DNA of 64,000 nucleotides, taken from the NCBI RefSeq assembly GCF_032399705.1, contig NZ_CP135922.1:3534001-3598000 (forward strand), read 5' to 3'. This document shows, in pieces, positions 45,871 to 54,777 of this stretch. The notes beneath the pieces were generated by a model. That model was not told where the DNA came from. It made no database searches and was given only the letters and a program-made list of their open reading frames with translations. This DNA is from Paenibacillus sp. BIC5C1 (GTDB lineage: Bacteria; Bacillota; Bacilli; Paenibacillales; Paenibacillaceae). The position numbers and the translations under genes are program-made. Position 1 is the stretch's first letter; every line of letters starts with the position of its first letter.

Positions 45871-47070
45871 ATGAAAGAACAACAGGTACAACCCCGAGTT
45901 CCGGTGACGGTATTGAGTGGATATCTGGGAGCAGGCAAAACGACATTACTGAACCACGTGCTCCATAATCGCGAGGGCATGCGAGTTGCTGTCATTGTGA
46001 ATGACCTGAGTGAAGTGAACATTGATGCTGGCTTGATCCGGGATGGTGGTGGATTGTCACGTATTGATGAGAAGCTGGTGGAGATGTCTAATGGCTGCAT
46101 CTGCTGCACGCTGCGGGAGGATTTGCTTAAAGAGGTGGAGCGGCTTGCGCTGGACGGTTCTTTTGACTATATATTGATTGAATCGACAGGCATTGGAGAG
46201 CCAGTACCCGTTGCCCAGACGTTTACATATATTGATGAAGAGCTGGGGATTGATTTAACGAAATTTACGCGGCTCGACACGATGGTAACGGTAGTGGATG
46301 CTGCTCAGTTCTGGCGTGACTTCTATTCCAAAGAAACGTTGAAGGATCGGGGGCAGGAAGCGGGAGAGGATGATGTAAGGGGGATCGTTCATCTGCTGAC
46401 GGATCAGGTTGAATTCTGTGATGTGCTGATTTTGAACAAGTGCGATCTGGTATCGGAAGAAGAGCTGCTCAAACTTGAGAAAGCACTACATGCGATGCAG
46501 CCGGAAGCCCGACTTATTCGCACCACTCATGGGCAGATTGACCCGAGGGAGATATTGAATACCGGACGGTTTGATTTTGAAAAAGCAAGCCAGTCTGCGG
46601 GCTGGATCCGCGAATTAATGAAGGAAGAACACACGCCCGAGACAGAGGAGTATGGCATTCACTCATTTGTTTACCATCGGAAACGTCCGTTTCATCCGGA
46701 GCGTTTGCTGCGTTGGATTGCGAAATGGCCTGATAGCATTGTACGTTCCAAAGGCTTAATGTGGCTGGCTACGCGTAACCATATGGCGGTGTCGTTCAGT
46801 CATGCGGGAACATCCAAACAGTTGGGACCAGCCGGATTGTGGGTAGGCGCAATGAGTGACGAAGAGCGACACATGCATTTTGGTGATACACTTCCACCGA
46901 TTCCGGATTGGGATGAGCAGTGGGGTGATCGGGTAACGAAACTGGTGTTCATCGGGATAGACATGGACCGATTGGAGATCGAACGGACATTAGATGAGAC
47001 ACTGCTAACCGACGAAGAGATGCTGATGAACTGGCGAGAACTGAAAGATCCATTTCCAGCATGGAGTTGA
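45871..47070 (+). CDS. zagA: COG0523 GTPase, zinc metallochaperone (ZagA/YciC-like)
   Basis: 399 residues. G1 motif GYLGAGKT at 17-24, the zinc site CICC (C76, C78, C79) typical of COG0523 proteins, the NKCD G4 motif near residue 190, and a CobW-type C-terminal domain ([17 protein letters not shown]). B. subtilis ZagA (YciC) delivers zinc to FolE during zinc deficiency; the strong promoter with a Zur box supports that role. ATG 45871 is preceded by GGAAGGGAG. Confidence 0.9.
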   Translation: MKEQQVQPRVPVTVLSGYLGAGKTTLLNHVLHNREGMRVAVIVNDLSEVNIDAGLIRDGGGLSRIDEKLVEMSNGCICCTLREDLLKEVERLALDGSFDYILIESTGIGEPVPVAQTFTYIDEELGIDLTKFTRLDTMVTVVDAAQFWRDFYSKETLKDRGQEAGEDDVRGIVHLLTDQVEFCDVLILNKCDLVSEEELLKLEKALHAMQPEARLIRTTHGQIDPREILNTGRFDFEKASQSAGWIRELMKEEHTPETEEYGIHSFVYHRKRPFHPERLLRWIAKWPDSIVRSKGLMWLATRNHMAVSFSHAGTSKQLGPAGLWVGAMSDEERHMHFGDTLPPIPDWDEQWGDRVTKLVFIGIDMDRLEIERTLDETLLTDEEMLMNWRELKDPFPAWS

Positions 47071-47095
47071 CAAACGTAAAAGCATGGGCTAAACT
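47067..47095 (+). promoter_or_regulatory. Promoter of the alternative rpmG gene
   Basis: TTGACA (47067-47072, overlapping the stop of zagA), 17-bp spacer and TAAACT (47090-47095), 50 bp before the L33 start. Confidence 0.6.
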
Positions 47096-47102
47096 CATTA
47101 AA

Positions 47103-47117
47103 TAGTAATTATTACGA
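47103..47117 (+). promoter_or_regulatory. Zur box of the alternative rpmG gene
   Basis: TAGTAATTATTACGA, 13 of 14 consensus positions (only the second base differs), just after the -10 box. Confidence 0.85.
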
Positions 47118-47144
47118 TTAGAAAAAATCAGAGGAGGCCATTCC

Positions 47145-47294
47145 ATGAGAGTCATTGTAACCTTAGCTTGCACCGAGTGCGGAGATCGCAACTATACAAC
47201 AACCAAGAACAAGCGTAACCATCCGGAACGGATCGAATTGAAGAAATATTCACCACGATTGAAGAAGATGACCATTCACCGGGAAACCAGATAA
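47145..47294 (+). CDS. rpmGC: 50S ribosomal protein L33, zinc-independent (C-) paralogue
   Basis: 49 residues starting [20 protein letters not shown]. It keeps the first CTEC pair but where zinc-binding L33 has a second C-x2-C the sequence reads SPRLKK, so it cannot form the zinc ribbon. Zur-controlled C- L33 proteins replace the zinc form during starvation and free zinc. ATG 47145 follows GAGGAGG, and the Zur box precedes the gene. Confidence 0.9.
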   Translation: MRVIVTLACTECGDRNYTTTKNKRNHPERIELKKYSPRLKKMTIHRETR

Positions 47295-47314
47295 ATTTTT
47301 TTGTCATTTTTACA

Positions 47315-47329
47315 TCGTAATATTTACGA
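47315..47329 (+). promoter_or_regulatory. Zur box upstream of znuC
   Basis: TCGTAATATTTACGA, 13 of 14 consensus positions, 14 bp before the znuC ATG; TTGTCA at 47301 may be the -35 it blocks, although the -10 is poor. Confidence 0.82.
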
Positions 47330-47343
47330 AAAGAGGAAAAACC

Positions 47344-48051
47344 ATGATTTTATCTTCCATTCGTGATGTGGTATTTGGATACGGCAAAGAGCCAGTCATT
47401 GATCAACTGTCGCTGGATATCCATGTGGGGGAGTTTGTCGGCATTACAGGACCGAATGGTTCTGCGAAGACAACCATGCTGAAATTGCTGCTGGGGCTGT
47501 TACAGCCTTGGAGCGGCACGGTACATATGAATGCGGAGTCCGTACGTGGCAGTAAGCTGAACATCGGATATGTACCCCAACAGGTCGCATCGTTCAACAG
47601 TGGATTTCCCAGTACGGTGATCGAACTGGTGCGATCCGGATGTTACCGCAAACTCGGTTTGTTCCACAGATTCACAATCGAGCAGGAAGCCATTGTGGAA
47701 CGCAGCTTGCGGGAAGTCGGCATGTGGGAATACCGCAACGCTCGGGTTGGCGAACTGTCTGGTGGACAAAAGCAGCGAATCTGCATTGCCAGAGCCTTGG
47801 CAGGCCAGCCGCAGGTGCTTGTACTGGATGAGCCGACTACAGGCATGGACCGGCGCAGCCGTGAAGGGTTCTATGATCTGATGCGCCATTATGCAGACGT
47901 CCATGGACTGACCATTATTATGGTCACCCATGGATTGGAAGAGATGGGCAACCGGTTGGACCGGACGATTACCCTGGAGCGGCAAGAAAGTGAGGAATGG
48001 CAGTGTTTGAGTACGAATTCATGCAGCGTGCTTTCTGGGCAGGCGGACTGA
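47344..48051 (+). CDS. znuC: Zinc ABC transporter ATP-binding protein
   Basis: 235 residues. Walker A region reads GPNGSAKTT (an A in place of the usual G), Q-loop VPQQ, signature LSGGQKQR near residue 140, Walker B LVLDEP, H-loop THG. Energises zinc import through ZnuB. Its C-terminal end overlaps the znuB start by about 55 bases in another frame. Ribosome site AAGAGG precedes ATG 47344. Confidence 0.88.
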   Translation: MILSSIRDVVFGYGKEPVIDQLSLDIHVGEFVGITGPNGSAKTTMLKLLLGLLQPWSGTVHMNAESVRGSKLNIGYVPQQVASFNSGFPSTVIELVRSGCYRKLGLFHRFTIEQEAIVERSLREVGMWEYRNARVGELSGGQKQRICIARALAGQPQVLVLDEPTTGMDRRSREGFYDLMRHYADVHGLTIIMVTHGLEEMGNRLDRTITLERQESEEWQCLSTNSCSVLSGQAD

Positions 48052-48890
48052 TCGGAGTCATTGCTCCAATTTTAGGAGTTTATCTGATGCTGCGACGGCA
48101 GGTGCTGATGGCGGATACGTTATCCCATGTTTCATTGGCAGGGGTTGCCCTGGGTTCCGTGTTGAATCTTGATCCGGTGATCTGTGGATTTGCGATTGCG
48201 ATTATCGGCGCATTGCTGGTGGAACAACTCCGGCGGAATTACCTGACATATAGCGAGGTGCCTGTAGCAATTATTATGACGTCGGGTCTGGCCCTTGCTG
48301 TGGTGCTCATGAGTCTGAAAACCAATCTGTCCAAGACATTCAGCTCCTACCTGTTTGGTTCCATCGTTGCAGTTAGTGATATGCAGTTGTGGATTATGGC
48401 GGCTGTGTGCGTCATCGGACTGATTTTTTTCATCGTGCTCCGAAGACCATTGTACAATTTGACGTTTGATGAAGAGACAGCTTCGATTGGAGGCATTCAG
48501 GTTAAAGGGTTGTCCTTTGCCTTTGCCGTTCTGACAGGAATGACCGTTGCTTCAGCCATGCCGATTGTCGGCGTATTGCTAGTGTCTGCTTTAATTGTAC
48601 TGCCCGCTGCCCTGGCACTTAGATTGTCACGCAGCTTTGCTGCAGCGATCCTTATTGCAGTCGTCACCGGATTAATCGGTATCTTTAGCGGACTAACAAC
48701 CTCTTACCATCTAAACACACCACCGGGGGGAACGATTGCTCTCATCCTGTTGGTCTTTCTATTGATTGGAATATCAGCACAAAAGCTGATTGGACGATAT
48801 AACCGTAAACGTCATCGTAAAGAGAGAAAACAACAACGTGCAACTCTATTCATACATTCAAGGGAGAATACGCCACATGAAATTCAATAA
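47997..48890 (+). CDS. znuB: Zinc ABC transporter permease
   Basis: 297 residues, about eight to nine membrane segments; FWAGGLIGVIAPILGVYLMLRRQVLMADTLSHVSLAGVALG is the family opening with the conserved LMADTLSHVSLAG loop. The start lies inside the last 18 codons of znuC, which suggests coupling. A positively charged tail (RKRHRKERKQQR) ends the protein and overlaps znuA by 14 bases. Confidence 0.88.
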   Translation: MAVFEYEFMQRAFWAGGLIGVIAPILGVYLMLRRQVLMADTLSHVSLAGVALGSVLNLDPVICGFAIAIIGALLVEQLRRNYLTYSEVPVAIIMTSGLALAVVLMSLKTNLSKTFSSYLFGSIVAVSDMQLWIMAAVCVIGLIFFIVLRRPLYNLTFDEETASIGGIQVKGLSFAFAVLTGMTVASAMPIVGVLLVSALIVLPAALALRLSRSFAAAILIAVVTGLIGIFSGLTTSYHLNTPPGGTIALILLVFLLIGISAQKLIGRYNRKRHRKERKQQRATLFIHSRENTPHEIQ

Positions 48891-49953
48891 AAAATCTGCT
48901 CTCGCTCTATTGTTCAGTCTTACACTTATCGTTGCCGGTTGTGGACAAAATCAATCCGCTTCCGATTCCAGCACCAGCTCAAACACGCCGGTACCAACAG
49001 AGACTGAAGAAGCCAAACTGAACGTTGAAGTCAGCTTTTATCCGATGTACGAATTCACCAAAAATGTAGCAGGTGATCTGGCTAATGTTCATACACTCGT
49101 TCCAGCGGGTATGGAGCCGCATGATTGGGAGCCGACACCACAGGATATTGCGAGCATCGAAAAAGCGGATGTGCTTGTCTATAATGGGGCAGGAATGGAA
49201 TCCTGGATCGATCAAGTTACGGATAGTCTGAGCAATGCCAAACTCATTCAAGTGGAAGCGAGTCATGGAATCGATCTGCTGGAAGGATCGGAAGAAGATG
49301 AGCATGATCACGAACATGGCGATACAACGGATGCACATAACCATGCGGATGAAGCCACAACTGAGGAGCATGATCACGATCATGACGCTGAGGCAGAAGA
49401 AGGACATACACATGATCATGATCACGGTGGACTTGATCCCCACATATGGTTGTCACCTGCACTTGCCGTGAAGGAAGTGCGGAATATCGAAGCTGGACTC
49501 GCACAGGCTGCGCCTGAACATGCAGAGCAATTCAAGCAAAATGCCGATGCCTACATTGCCAAACTGGAGGCACTGGATCAGGATTTCAAAGCAGCTGTAG
49601 CAGACAGCAAACGTAAAGATTTCATCACACAGCATGCAGCATTCGGATATCTTGCACAGGAATATGGTCTGCAGCAAGTACCGATTGCCGGTCTGTCTCC
49701 TGAACAAGAGCCTTCCGCTGCGCAAATGGCATCCGTTATTGATTTTGCCAAGGAGCATCAGGTGAAGACAATTTTCTTTGAAACATTGGTTTCATCCAAA
49801 GTGTCAGAGACTATCGCCAACGAAGTAGGTGCCAAAACGGCTGTGTTGAACCCGATTGAAGGGTTGACGGAAGAGGAGATCGCTGCTGGAATGGATTACA
49901 TCGGCGTAATGCGGCAGAATTTGGAGGCACTGAAACTGGCGCTGAATGAATAG
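48877..49953 (+). CDS. znuA: Zinc ABC transporter substrate-binding lipoprotein
   Basis: 358 residues. Lipoprotein signal peptide with lipobox VAGC (Cys22). The mature protein has the MetI/ZnuA cluster A-I fold: VSFYPMYEFTKNVAGDLANV...VPAGMEPHDWEPTPQDI. A His/Asp-rich loop (residues about 140-186, many HDH and HNH groups) precedes LDPHIWLSP, typical of zinc-specific members. ATG 48877 lies after CAAGGGAG within the end of znuB. Confidence 0.92.
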   Translation: MKFNKKSALALLFSLTLIVAGCGQNQSASDSSTSSNTPVPTETEEAKLNVEVSFYPMYEFTKNVAGDLANVHTLVPAGMEPHDWEPTPQDIASIEKADVLVYNGAGMESWIDQVTDSLSNAKLIQVEASHGIDLLEGSEEDEHDHEHGDTTDAHNHADEATTEEHDHDHDAEAEEGHTHDHDHGGLDPHIWLSPALAVKEVRNIEAGLAQAAPEHAEQFKQNADAYIAKLEALDQDFKAAVADSKRKDFITQHAAFGYLAQEYGLQQVPIAGLSPEQEPSAAQMASVIDFAKEHQVKTIFFETLVSSKVSETIANEVGAKTAVLNPIEGLTEEEIAAGMDYIGVMRQNLEALKLALNE

Positions 49954-50000
49954 CGTTGTTGCTTCTTATCAAGTTGAATTTACGAAAAAAGAAAACCCAT

Positions 50001-50029
50001 TTGATGCATGTCATCGAAAAAGGTACAAT
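50001..50029 (+). promoter_or_regulatory. Promoter before the 158-residue unknown gene
   Basis: TTGATG (50001-50006), 17-bp spacer and TACAAT (50024-50029). Transcription would start near 50036, giving a 119-nt leader before ATG 50155. Confidence 0.6.
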
Positions 50030-50044
50030 AATACAACATGCTGA

Positions 50045-50063
50045 GGAATGGCACAGCCATTCC
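50045..50063 (+). other. Leader stem-loop 1
   Basis: GGAATGGC (50045-50052) and GCCATTCC (50056-50063) form a perfect 8-bp stem with a 3-nt loop near the 5' end of the predicted leader. Confidence 0.5.
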
Positions 50064-50082
50064 TTCGCCTTTGGCCACGCAG

Positions 50083-50106
50083 AGAGCACAGGGATGTGCT
50101 CTTTTC
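50083..50106 (+). terminator. Leader stem-loop 2, attenuator-like or terminator of znuCBA
   Basis: AGAGCACA (50083-50090) pairs with TGTGCTCT (50095-50102), then TTTTC. It can act as a weak terminator in the leader of the next gene, or as the end of the znu operon. Confidence 0.5.
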
Positions 50107-50154
50107 GCTGTTCAAGGTGACGGAGATCATGCGGGGAACGGGAGGAAACGCATT

Positions 50155-50631
50155 ATGGATTTACATGAAGAACAGGAAGTACTGTTAAGCCAGCAACCTA
50201 CCCATTTATGGAGAAGACGCAAGCTCGAGTTAATGCAGTGGACGGAACGCGAAAAGCAGACCGTGGCAGCGAAGAGAACAGAGATTTGGAACGATGTCGA
50301 AGTAGATGCTGAGCTTGTCGCTGCCTTGACTTTGCTTCACAGAGCAGGTGTACGTACCGAGTTTTCTTGCGCTGGTGTAAGCCCACTCGATGAGCCGATA
50401 GATCATTCTCTTTATGCTTATGTTACACTTGTTCAAAACGAGGCAGCCGATCGATTTGTGAACTTTGCGCTGTCGAAGATGCGGAGCAGATTGCTTGCTA
50501 CACTGGAGACAGGAACGGGTCGGTATGATCTGTCTTCTTTTTTCATCGGCCATAACCGGAGTTTCTGCTGGTGGATGCAATATTGCGCCGCACATTTTAC
50601 GGATCGAAACGATTACAGTGTAGCCACGTAG
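50155..50631 (+). CDS. Protein of unknown function
   Basis: 158 residues, soluble, starts MDLHEEQEVLLSQQPTHLW. It has no clear domain; the mid part ELVAALTLLHRAGVRTEFSCAGVSPLDEP resembles small ligand-binding or editing domains, but I do not assign a family. Contains FSCAG and an aromatic-rich end (CWWMQYCAAHF). ATG 50155 is 9 nt after GGAGG. Possible translation from ATG 50038 is unlikely because it would start at the predicted transcription start site. Confidence 0.65.
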   Translation: MDLHEEQEVLLSQQPTHLWRRRKLELMQWTEREKQTVAAKRTEIWNDVEVDAELVAALTLLHRAGVRTEFSCAGVSPLDEPIDHSLYAYVTLVQNEAADRFVNFALSKMRSRLLATLETGTGRYDLSSFFIGHNRSFCWWMQYCAAHFTDRNDYSVAT

Positions 50632-50678
50632 TACAGTGATAGGCATTTTTACTTGGAGGCAAGGGAGGTAGGACCCGA

Positions 50679-51386
50679 TTGAATAAATGGCTCAAAACCA
50701 TACTGTTTCTGGTGGGTTCAGCGCTACTGACCCGCTTTATCCCATTTTCTTCATTGTTCCGTAACCTGGATACGATGATTCACGAATTTGGCCATGCGCT
50801 GGTAACACTGTTGTTATCAGGCAAAGTATTGCGCATTGAATTGTACGCAGATCACAGCGGCGTTACCTATTCATCCATGCTGACACCAGGCAGATCGATA
50901 TTGGTTTCGTTAGCGGGGTATGTCACGGCGTCTCTCTTTGCCTGGCTGCTATTCTATCTTTACCGGAAGGGACGACACATGTGGGGGCTCGGCATTATGA
51001 CTGGTGTAGCTCTTGTATCGCTTCTCTTCTATGTAAGGGGAGAATTCGGCATGCTCTGGCTTACAGGCTTTAGTGCGCTGAATGTTGTGATTATGATCTT
51101 TGGTGCCAAAATCGCAAAATTCTATTATTTATTATTGGCTTTCCTCACACTGGAAGAGTCCGTAGTTAGTGCCATGTACGTTGGACTAATGTCCTGGACA
51201 CAACCGTCCCGGGCAGGGGATGCAGCCAATCTGGCTCAGCAGACATTTCTGCCAGCGCTGTTCTGGGGAACGTTGTTTGCATTGTTTGCACTGTGGTGTG
51301 CGAAGGGGGCACTTACGCTCTTTTTCCGAAAAGAAAGCACGGCCCGCACGTCAAAATCCCGTGGATTGCGCGGGCGTAATGTTTAG
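50679..51386 (+). CDS. M50-family (M50B-like) membrane metalloprotease
   Basis: 235 residues, about six membrane segments. HEFGH (residues about 36-40 in the first membrane helix region) is the HExxH zinc motif of site-2-type intramembrane proteases. The family M50B-like is usually found in sporulating or Gram-positive species; its substrate is unknown. Starts with TTG 50679 after GGGAGG. Ends before a bidirectional terminator. Confidence 0.8.
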   Translation: MNKWLKTILFLVGSALLTRFIPFSSLFRNLDTMIHEFGHALVTLLLSGKVLRIELYADHSGVTYSSMLTPGRSILVSLAGYVTASLFAWLLFYLYRKGRHMWGLGIMTGVALVSLLFYVRGEFGMLWLTGFSALNVVIMIFGAKIAKFYYLLLAFLTLEESVVSAMYVGLMSWTQPSRAGDAANLAQQTFLPALFWGTLFALFALWCAKGALTLFFRKESTARTSKSRGLRGRNV

Positions 51387-51393
51387 AAAGAAG

Positions 51394-51437
51394 AAAAGGC
51401 ACTTCCTTTTTCATTAAAGGAGAGTGCCTTTTTGGTG
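51394..51437. terminator. Bidirectional terminator
   Basis: AAAAGGCACT (51394-51403) pairs with AGTGCCTTTT (51423-51432), with an inner TCCTTT/AAAGGA stem, between the M50 gene and the converging DUF4363 gene. Confidence 0.85.
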
Positions 51438-51445
51438 TCTTGGGG

Positions 51446-51817
51446 TCAATCTCCAAGATTGTCCCATAACACATAAAAGTAATAAATTTCTTCCATGATC
51501 GCCTTATCATCCTCTGCGGCAATACCGCCCTTCATCCGGGCAAGCGTACCCAGAATATCGTAAATCGTCTCACGCTCCACACTGAACTGTATGCGATTGA
51601 CGATCTTGTCCCAGGCTTTCATCGCGTAATCGATTTGGGACTTGGCTTCAGTCCATTTTTTGCCCTCAACCTGTTTCTGCAATGTTTGTACAGATTCAAG
51701 CAAGCGATCATCAGCACCAAAGGGCTTTTTGAGAAGGGCTCCGCTTGCCATTATCGCAACGAACACAAGAATGAGGCAGATCGGAAGCACATACAGCAAC
51801 CAGAAACGCGTTTTCAT
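51446..51817 (-). CDS. DUF4363 family protein
   Basis: 123 residues with one N-terminal membrane segment (LLYVLPICLILVFVAIMASG) and a helical extracytoplasmic part containing WTEAKSQIDYAMKAWDKIVNRIQF. Matches DUF4363 proteins, which are regularly encoded with DUF421 genes in sporulating Firmicutes, as here. Function unknown. A GGAGGC ribosome site lies before the ATG. Confidence 0.75.
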   Translation of the reverse strand: MKTRFWLLYVLPICLILVFVAIMASGALLKKPFGADDRLLESVQTLQKQVEGKKWTEAKSQIDYAMKAWDKIVNRIQFSVERETIYDILGTLARMKGGIAAEDDKAIMEEIYYFYVLWDNLGD

Positions 51818-51840
51818 TCCATCGCCTCCTTCATGTAAAT

Positions 51841-52569
51841 TTAGAAAGGCCCCTCATAATCGCCCATATCGATTTTTTCAGTAATCTTGTCCTTAAATAG
51901 ATCAATATACAATTTATCGTTAGGCAATATGGCGGCAAAAGCAATATCCTGTATTGTCACTTTTTGCTTCTTAAGCTGCTCGCTGAGCCAATTTGTATCT
52001 TTGTTTCGTTCCGCCAGATTTTGCTTAATCAGCACGCCATCAATGATAATCTCGGTCATCAGCTTATTCTTAGGAGGATGCATATGCATGTCTTTGGCCG
52101 TTACAGGTTGATTCTCAGGTTTCAACACAACAGAGAGACTTCCATCCGGTTCAAGAATCGCATAATCCAGCGTAGTGATGTCAAATACATCCTTTTGCCG
52201 CAGCATCATGGTCAATTCGTCGAATTTCACCCGCATTTTATGCAGGTTCTGTTCAAGAATTTTACCGTTCTGGATAACCAGTGTAGGGTCGGAGTCCATC
52301 AGTTTGGAGATGGTACGATTTTTCAGCGTAATATACTGAAAGATAATCGTGATGATGGTAAAAATGGTCAAGGCCACAAAATGAATCCACGCCTTGGAAG
52401 ATAGATCAGTCGCAAATGTACCTGCGATGGAACCGATCGTAATACCGTTAATGTAATCAAAATACGTCAAGTTGCCCATTTGTTGTTTGCCCAGCACCCT
52501 CGTATAGATAATTAGGGTCAGAAAGGCGATAATTGATCGCACAGCAACAACCCATGTTTCTTCCATCAT
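51841..52569 (-). CDS. DUF421 (YetF-like) membrane protein
   Basis: 242 residues. Three N-terminal membrane segments (VVAVRSIIAFLTLIIYTRVLG and following) then the cytoplasmic DUF421 domain with LTMMLRQKDVFDITTLDYAILEPDGSLSVV. B. subtilis YetF/YdfR relatives have no firm biochemical function. Start is ATG 52569 or the next ATG, behind GGAAGGTGAT. Located 23 bases upstream of the DUF4363 gene; same operon. Confidence 0.8.
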   Translation of the reverse strand: MMEETWVVAVRSIIAFLTLIIYTRVLGKQQMGNLTYFDYINGITIGSIAGTFATDLSSKAWIHFVALTIFTIITIIFQYITLKNRTISKLMDSDPTLVIQNGKILEQNLHKMRVKFDELTMMLRQKDVFDITTLDYAILEPDGSLSVVLKPENQPVTAKDMHMHPPKNKLMTEIIIDGVLIKQNLAERNKDTNWLSEQLKKQKVTIQDIAFAAILPNDKLYIDLFKDKITEKIDMGDYEGPF

Positions 52570-52701
52570 GTATGTATCACCTTCCTTCGCTTCGTCTTAC
52601 AAATTGAAAACGTGAATGCTTTGAACCAATTTTTAATTCCACCCAGCATAGTAGTGGACTATAACAAGCTTTTCCTAGGCAGGATAATCTTATTCTTGAA
52701 C

Positions 52702-52742
52702 GCAAAAAACCGAAACCTGGCTAAGTGCTCCAGGCTTCGGTT
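52702..52742 (-). terminator. Terminator of the uronate operon (minus strand)
   Basis: On the minus strand AACCGAAGCCTGG pairs with CCAGGTTTCGGTT (mismatch of one base) and is followed by TTTTTTG. Confidence 0.75.
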
Positions 52743-52802
52743 AATCATTCAACACATATCTTTAATTCGGTCAATCCATGTAAGAGTAAAATAGAATAGA
52801 GA

Positions 52803-53666
52803 TCATACACCCGAATAAGCCATAAACCCACCATCCACAGGAATAACCGTACCTGTAACAAAACCGGACTGACGTTCATCTGCTAGCCACATCAGCGTGC
52901 CCAGAAGATCTTCCGGTTTGCCGAAGCGGCGCATTGGCGTGTGCGCAATGATTTTGCTTGAACGTTCGGTCGGTGAGCCATCCGGCTTAAGCAGCAGATT
53001 ACGATTTTGTTCAGTCAGGAAAAACCCTGGTGCAATGGCGTTTACCCGGATTCCCGATTCGGCCAGATGTACCGCAAGCCATTGCGTGAAATTGTTAATC
53101 GCCGCTTTCGCTGCACTGTACGCAGGAACTTTGGTCATGGGCGAAGGGGCACTCATGGACGAAATATTAATGACGGTAGCTGGAACATCACGTTCAATCA
53201 TTTGTCTTGCGAAGATTTGGGTAGGGATGAGGGACCCAACAAAATTCAGATCCATCACCTGACGGAATCCTTCGACACTTACATCAAAAAAAGTAGTGAT
53301 ATCCGGCTGCTCCAAATCTTCCTGTCTGAAAATTTCATTCGTGGTATTGGCGCTGGCATGGTTGCCGCCCGCTCCGTTAATAAGGATATCGCAAGGTCCA
53401 AGCTTCTCCTGAACAACAGCTGCTGCCGCTATTACACTATCGGCCTGGGTCACATCACAAGCTACCGCGATCGCTTTTCCACCTGCCGCCTCGATTGCCG
53501 TAACAACTTCTTCCCCTTTGGATACGGTACGGTTCAGAATGGCTACACTTGCACCATGTCGCGCGAGCTCTTCAGCCATGGAACGACATAGAACACCAGC
53601 CCCACCAGTAATTACAGCTATTCTGCCTTCCAGACGGCTTGATCTTTCTTTGGCAAAGTCACTCAT
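52803..53666 (-). CDS. uxuB: SDR-family D-mannonate oxidoreductase
   Basis: 287 residues. Classical short-chain dehydrogenase: nucleotide-binding [20 protein letters not shown], catalytic serine in NISSMSA and Y-x3-K as YSAAK. In Gram-positive bacteria this SDR type replaces E. coli UxuB and reduces fructuronate to mannonate. The ATG at 53666 follows AAAGGAGGT, overlapping the stop of uxuA by four bases. Downstream of the mannonate dehydratase gene, which makes this assignment likely. Confidence 0.85.
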   Translation of the reverse strand: MSDFAKERSSRLEGRIAVITGGAGVLCRSMAEELARHGASVAILNRTVSKGEEVVTAIEAAGGKAIAVACDVTQADSVIAAAAVVQEKLGPCDILINGAGGNHASANTTNEIFRQEDLEQPDITTFFDVSVEGFRQVMDLNFVGSLIPTQIFARQMIERDVPATVINISSMSAPSPMTKVPAYSAAKAAINNFTQWLAVHLAESGIRVNAIAPGFFLTEQNRNLLLKPDGSPTERSSKIIAHTPMRRFGKPEDLLGTLMWLADERQSGFVTGTVIPVDGGFMAYSGV

Positions 53667-54730
53667 GCTTTTGACCTCCTTTGCAGGGAGTCCCAGACGC
53701 CCCACAGATACATAATTCCCAGAGCACGATCATAGAGTCCATATCCTGGTCTGCATTGTTCTCCCCAGAGATGACGTCCATGGTCCGGTCGTGCATAACC
53801 TTCAAATCCAATATCGTGATAAGCTTCCACAACACCGGCAATATCGACATTTCCATCCTGACTTCGGTGGGATGTCTCGATAAAGTCTCCATTATCGTAG
53901 ATTTTGACATTACGGATATGGGCAAAAGGAATACGGTCCTTGAACTCGTGAATCATGCCGATAATATCATTGTTCGGATTAGCCCCCAGAGAGCCGCTGC
54001 ACAACGTTACACTATTGTAAGGGCTATCATAGAGGTTCAGATATCTGCGAACATTGTCTTGACTCGTAATAATCTTCGGCAGACCAAAGATCGGCCATGG
54101 CGGATCATCCGGATGAATGGCCATTTGAATACCTAACCGTTCAGCAGTAGGAATGATTTCCTGCAGGAAATAACGAGCGTGTTCCCACATATGATCCTCG
54201 GTTACATCCTTATAGGCTTCGAACAGACCTGTTAAATACTGCAATCGTTCCGGTTCCCAGCCTGGCATAGTTAAAGCCGAATTCTCGGTAATCCGGCTTA
54301 CCAGTTCAAGAGGCTCAATATCGGCGAGTTTGCTGTGTTCGTAGAAGAGGGCAGTAGAGCCATCTTCCATCTCCTTATGCATATCGGTACGCAGCCAATC
54401 GAAGATCGGCATGAAATTATAACAGATGACTTTGACGCCTACCTGGGCGAGTTTTTCCATCGTTTTTTTGTAATTCTCAATATATTGATCACGTGTAGGC
54501 AGGCCGAGTTTGATGTCTTCATGAACATTAACACTTTCAACAACATCCAGATGCAATCCGGCTTTGTCGGCAGCAGCTTTCACTTCCAGAATTTTGTCCA
54601 TGGGCCATTCCTCACCTGCAGGAACATCATGCAGCGCCCATACAATGCCTTCAACACCAGGAATCTGCCGGATATGGTCAAGTGTTACGGTATCATTGCC
54701 TTCTCCAAACCAGCGAAAAACCATTCTCAT
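53663..54730 (-). CDS. uxuA: Mannonate dehydratase
   Basis: 355 residues. Dehydrates D-mannonate to 2-keto-3-deoxygluconate in hexuronate breakdown. The conserved segments [36 protein letters not shown] and [11 protein letters not shown] carry the metal-binding His/Cys/Asp residues of the UxuA family. The start is taken as ATG 54730 (minus strand), 5 nt after GAGGTGA; an upstream GTG lies inside that site. First gene after the regulator in the uronate operon. Confidence 0.92.
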   Translation of the reverse strand: MRMVFRWFGEGNDTVTLDHIRQIPGVEGIVWALHDVPAGEEWPMDKILEVKAAADKAGLHLDVVESVNVHEDIKLGLPTRDQYIENYKKTMEKLAQVGVKVICYNFMPIFDWLRTDMHKEMEDGSTALFYEHSKLADIEPLELVSRITENSALTMPGWEPERLQYLTGLFEAYKDVTEDHMWEHARYFLQEIIPTAERLGIQMAIHPDDPPWPIFGLPKIITSQDNVRRYLNLYDSPYNSVTLCSGSLGANPNNDIIGMIHEFKDRIPFAHIRNVKIYDNGDFIETSHRSQDGNVDIAGVVEAYHDIGFEGYARPDHGRHLWGEQCRPGYGLYDRALGIMYLWGVWDSLQRRSKA

Positions 54731-54777
54731 CACATTCACCTCATCAAGATTAGTTTAAAGAACAGGTAGATCCATCA

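Noticed and set aside
52612..52794. 60-residue open frame between DUF421 and uxuB
   Set aside because: It covers the uronate terminator hairpin, has no ribosome site, and its translation resembles no known protein.
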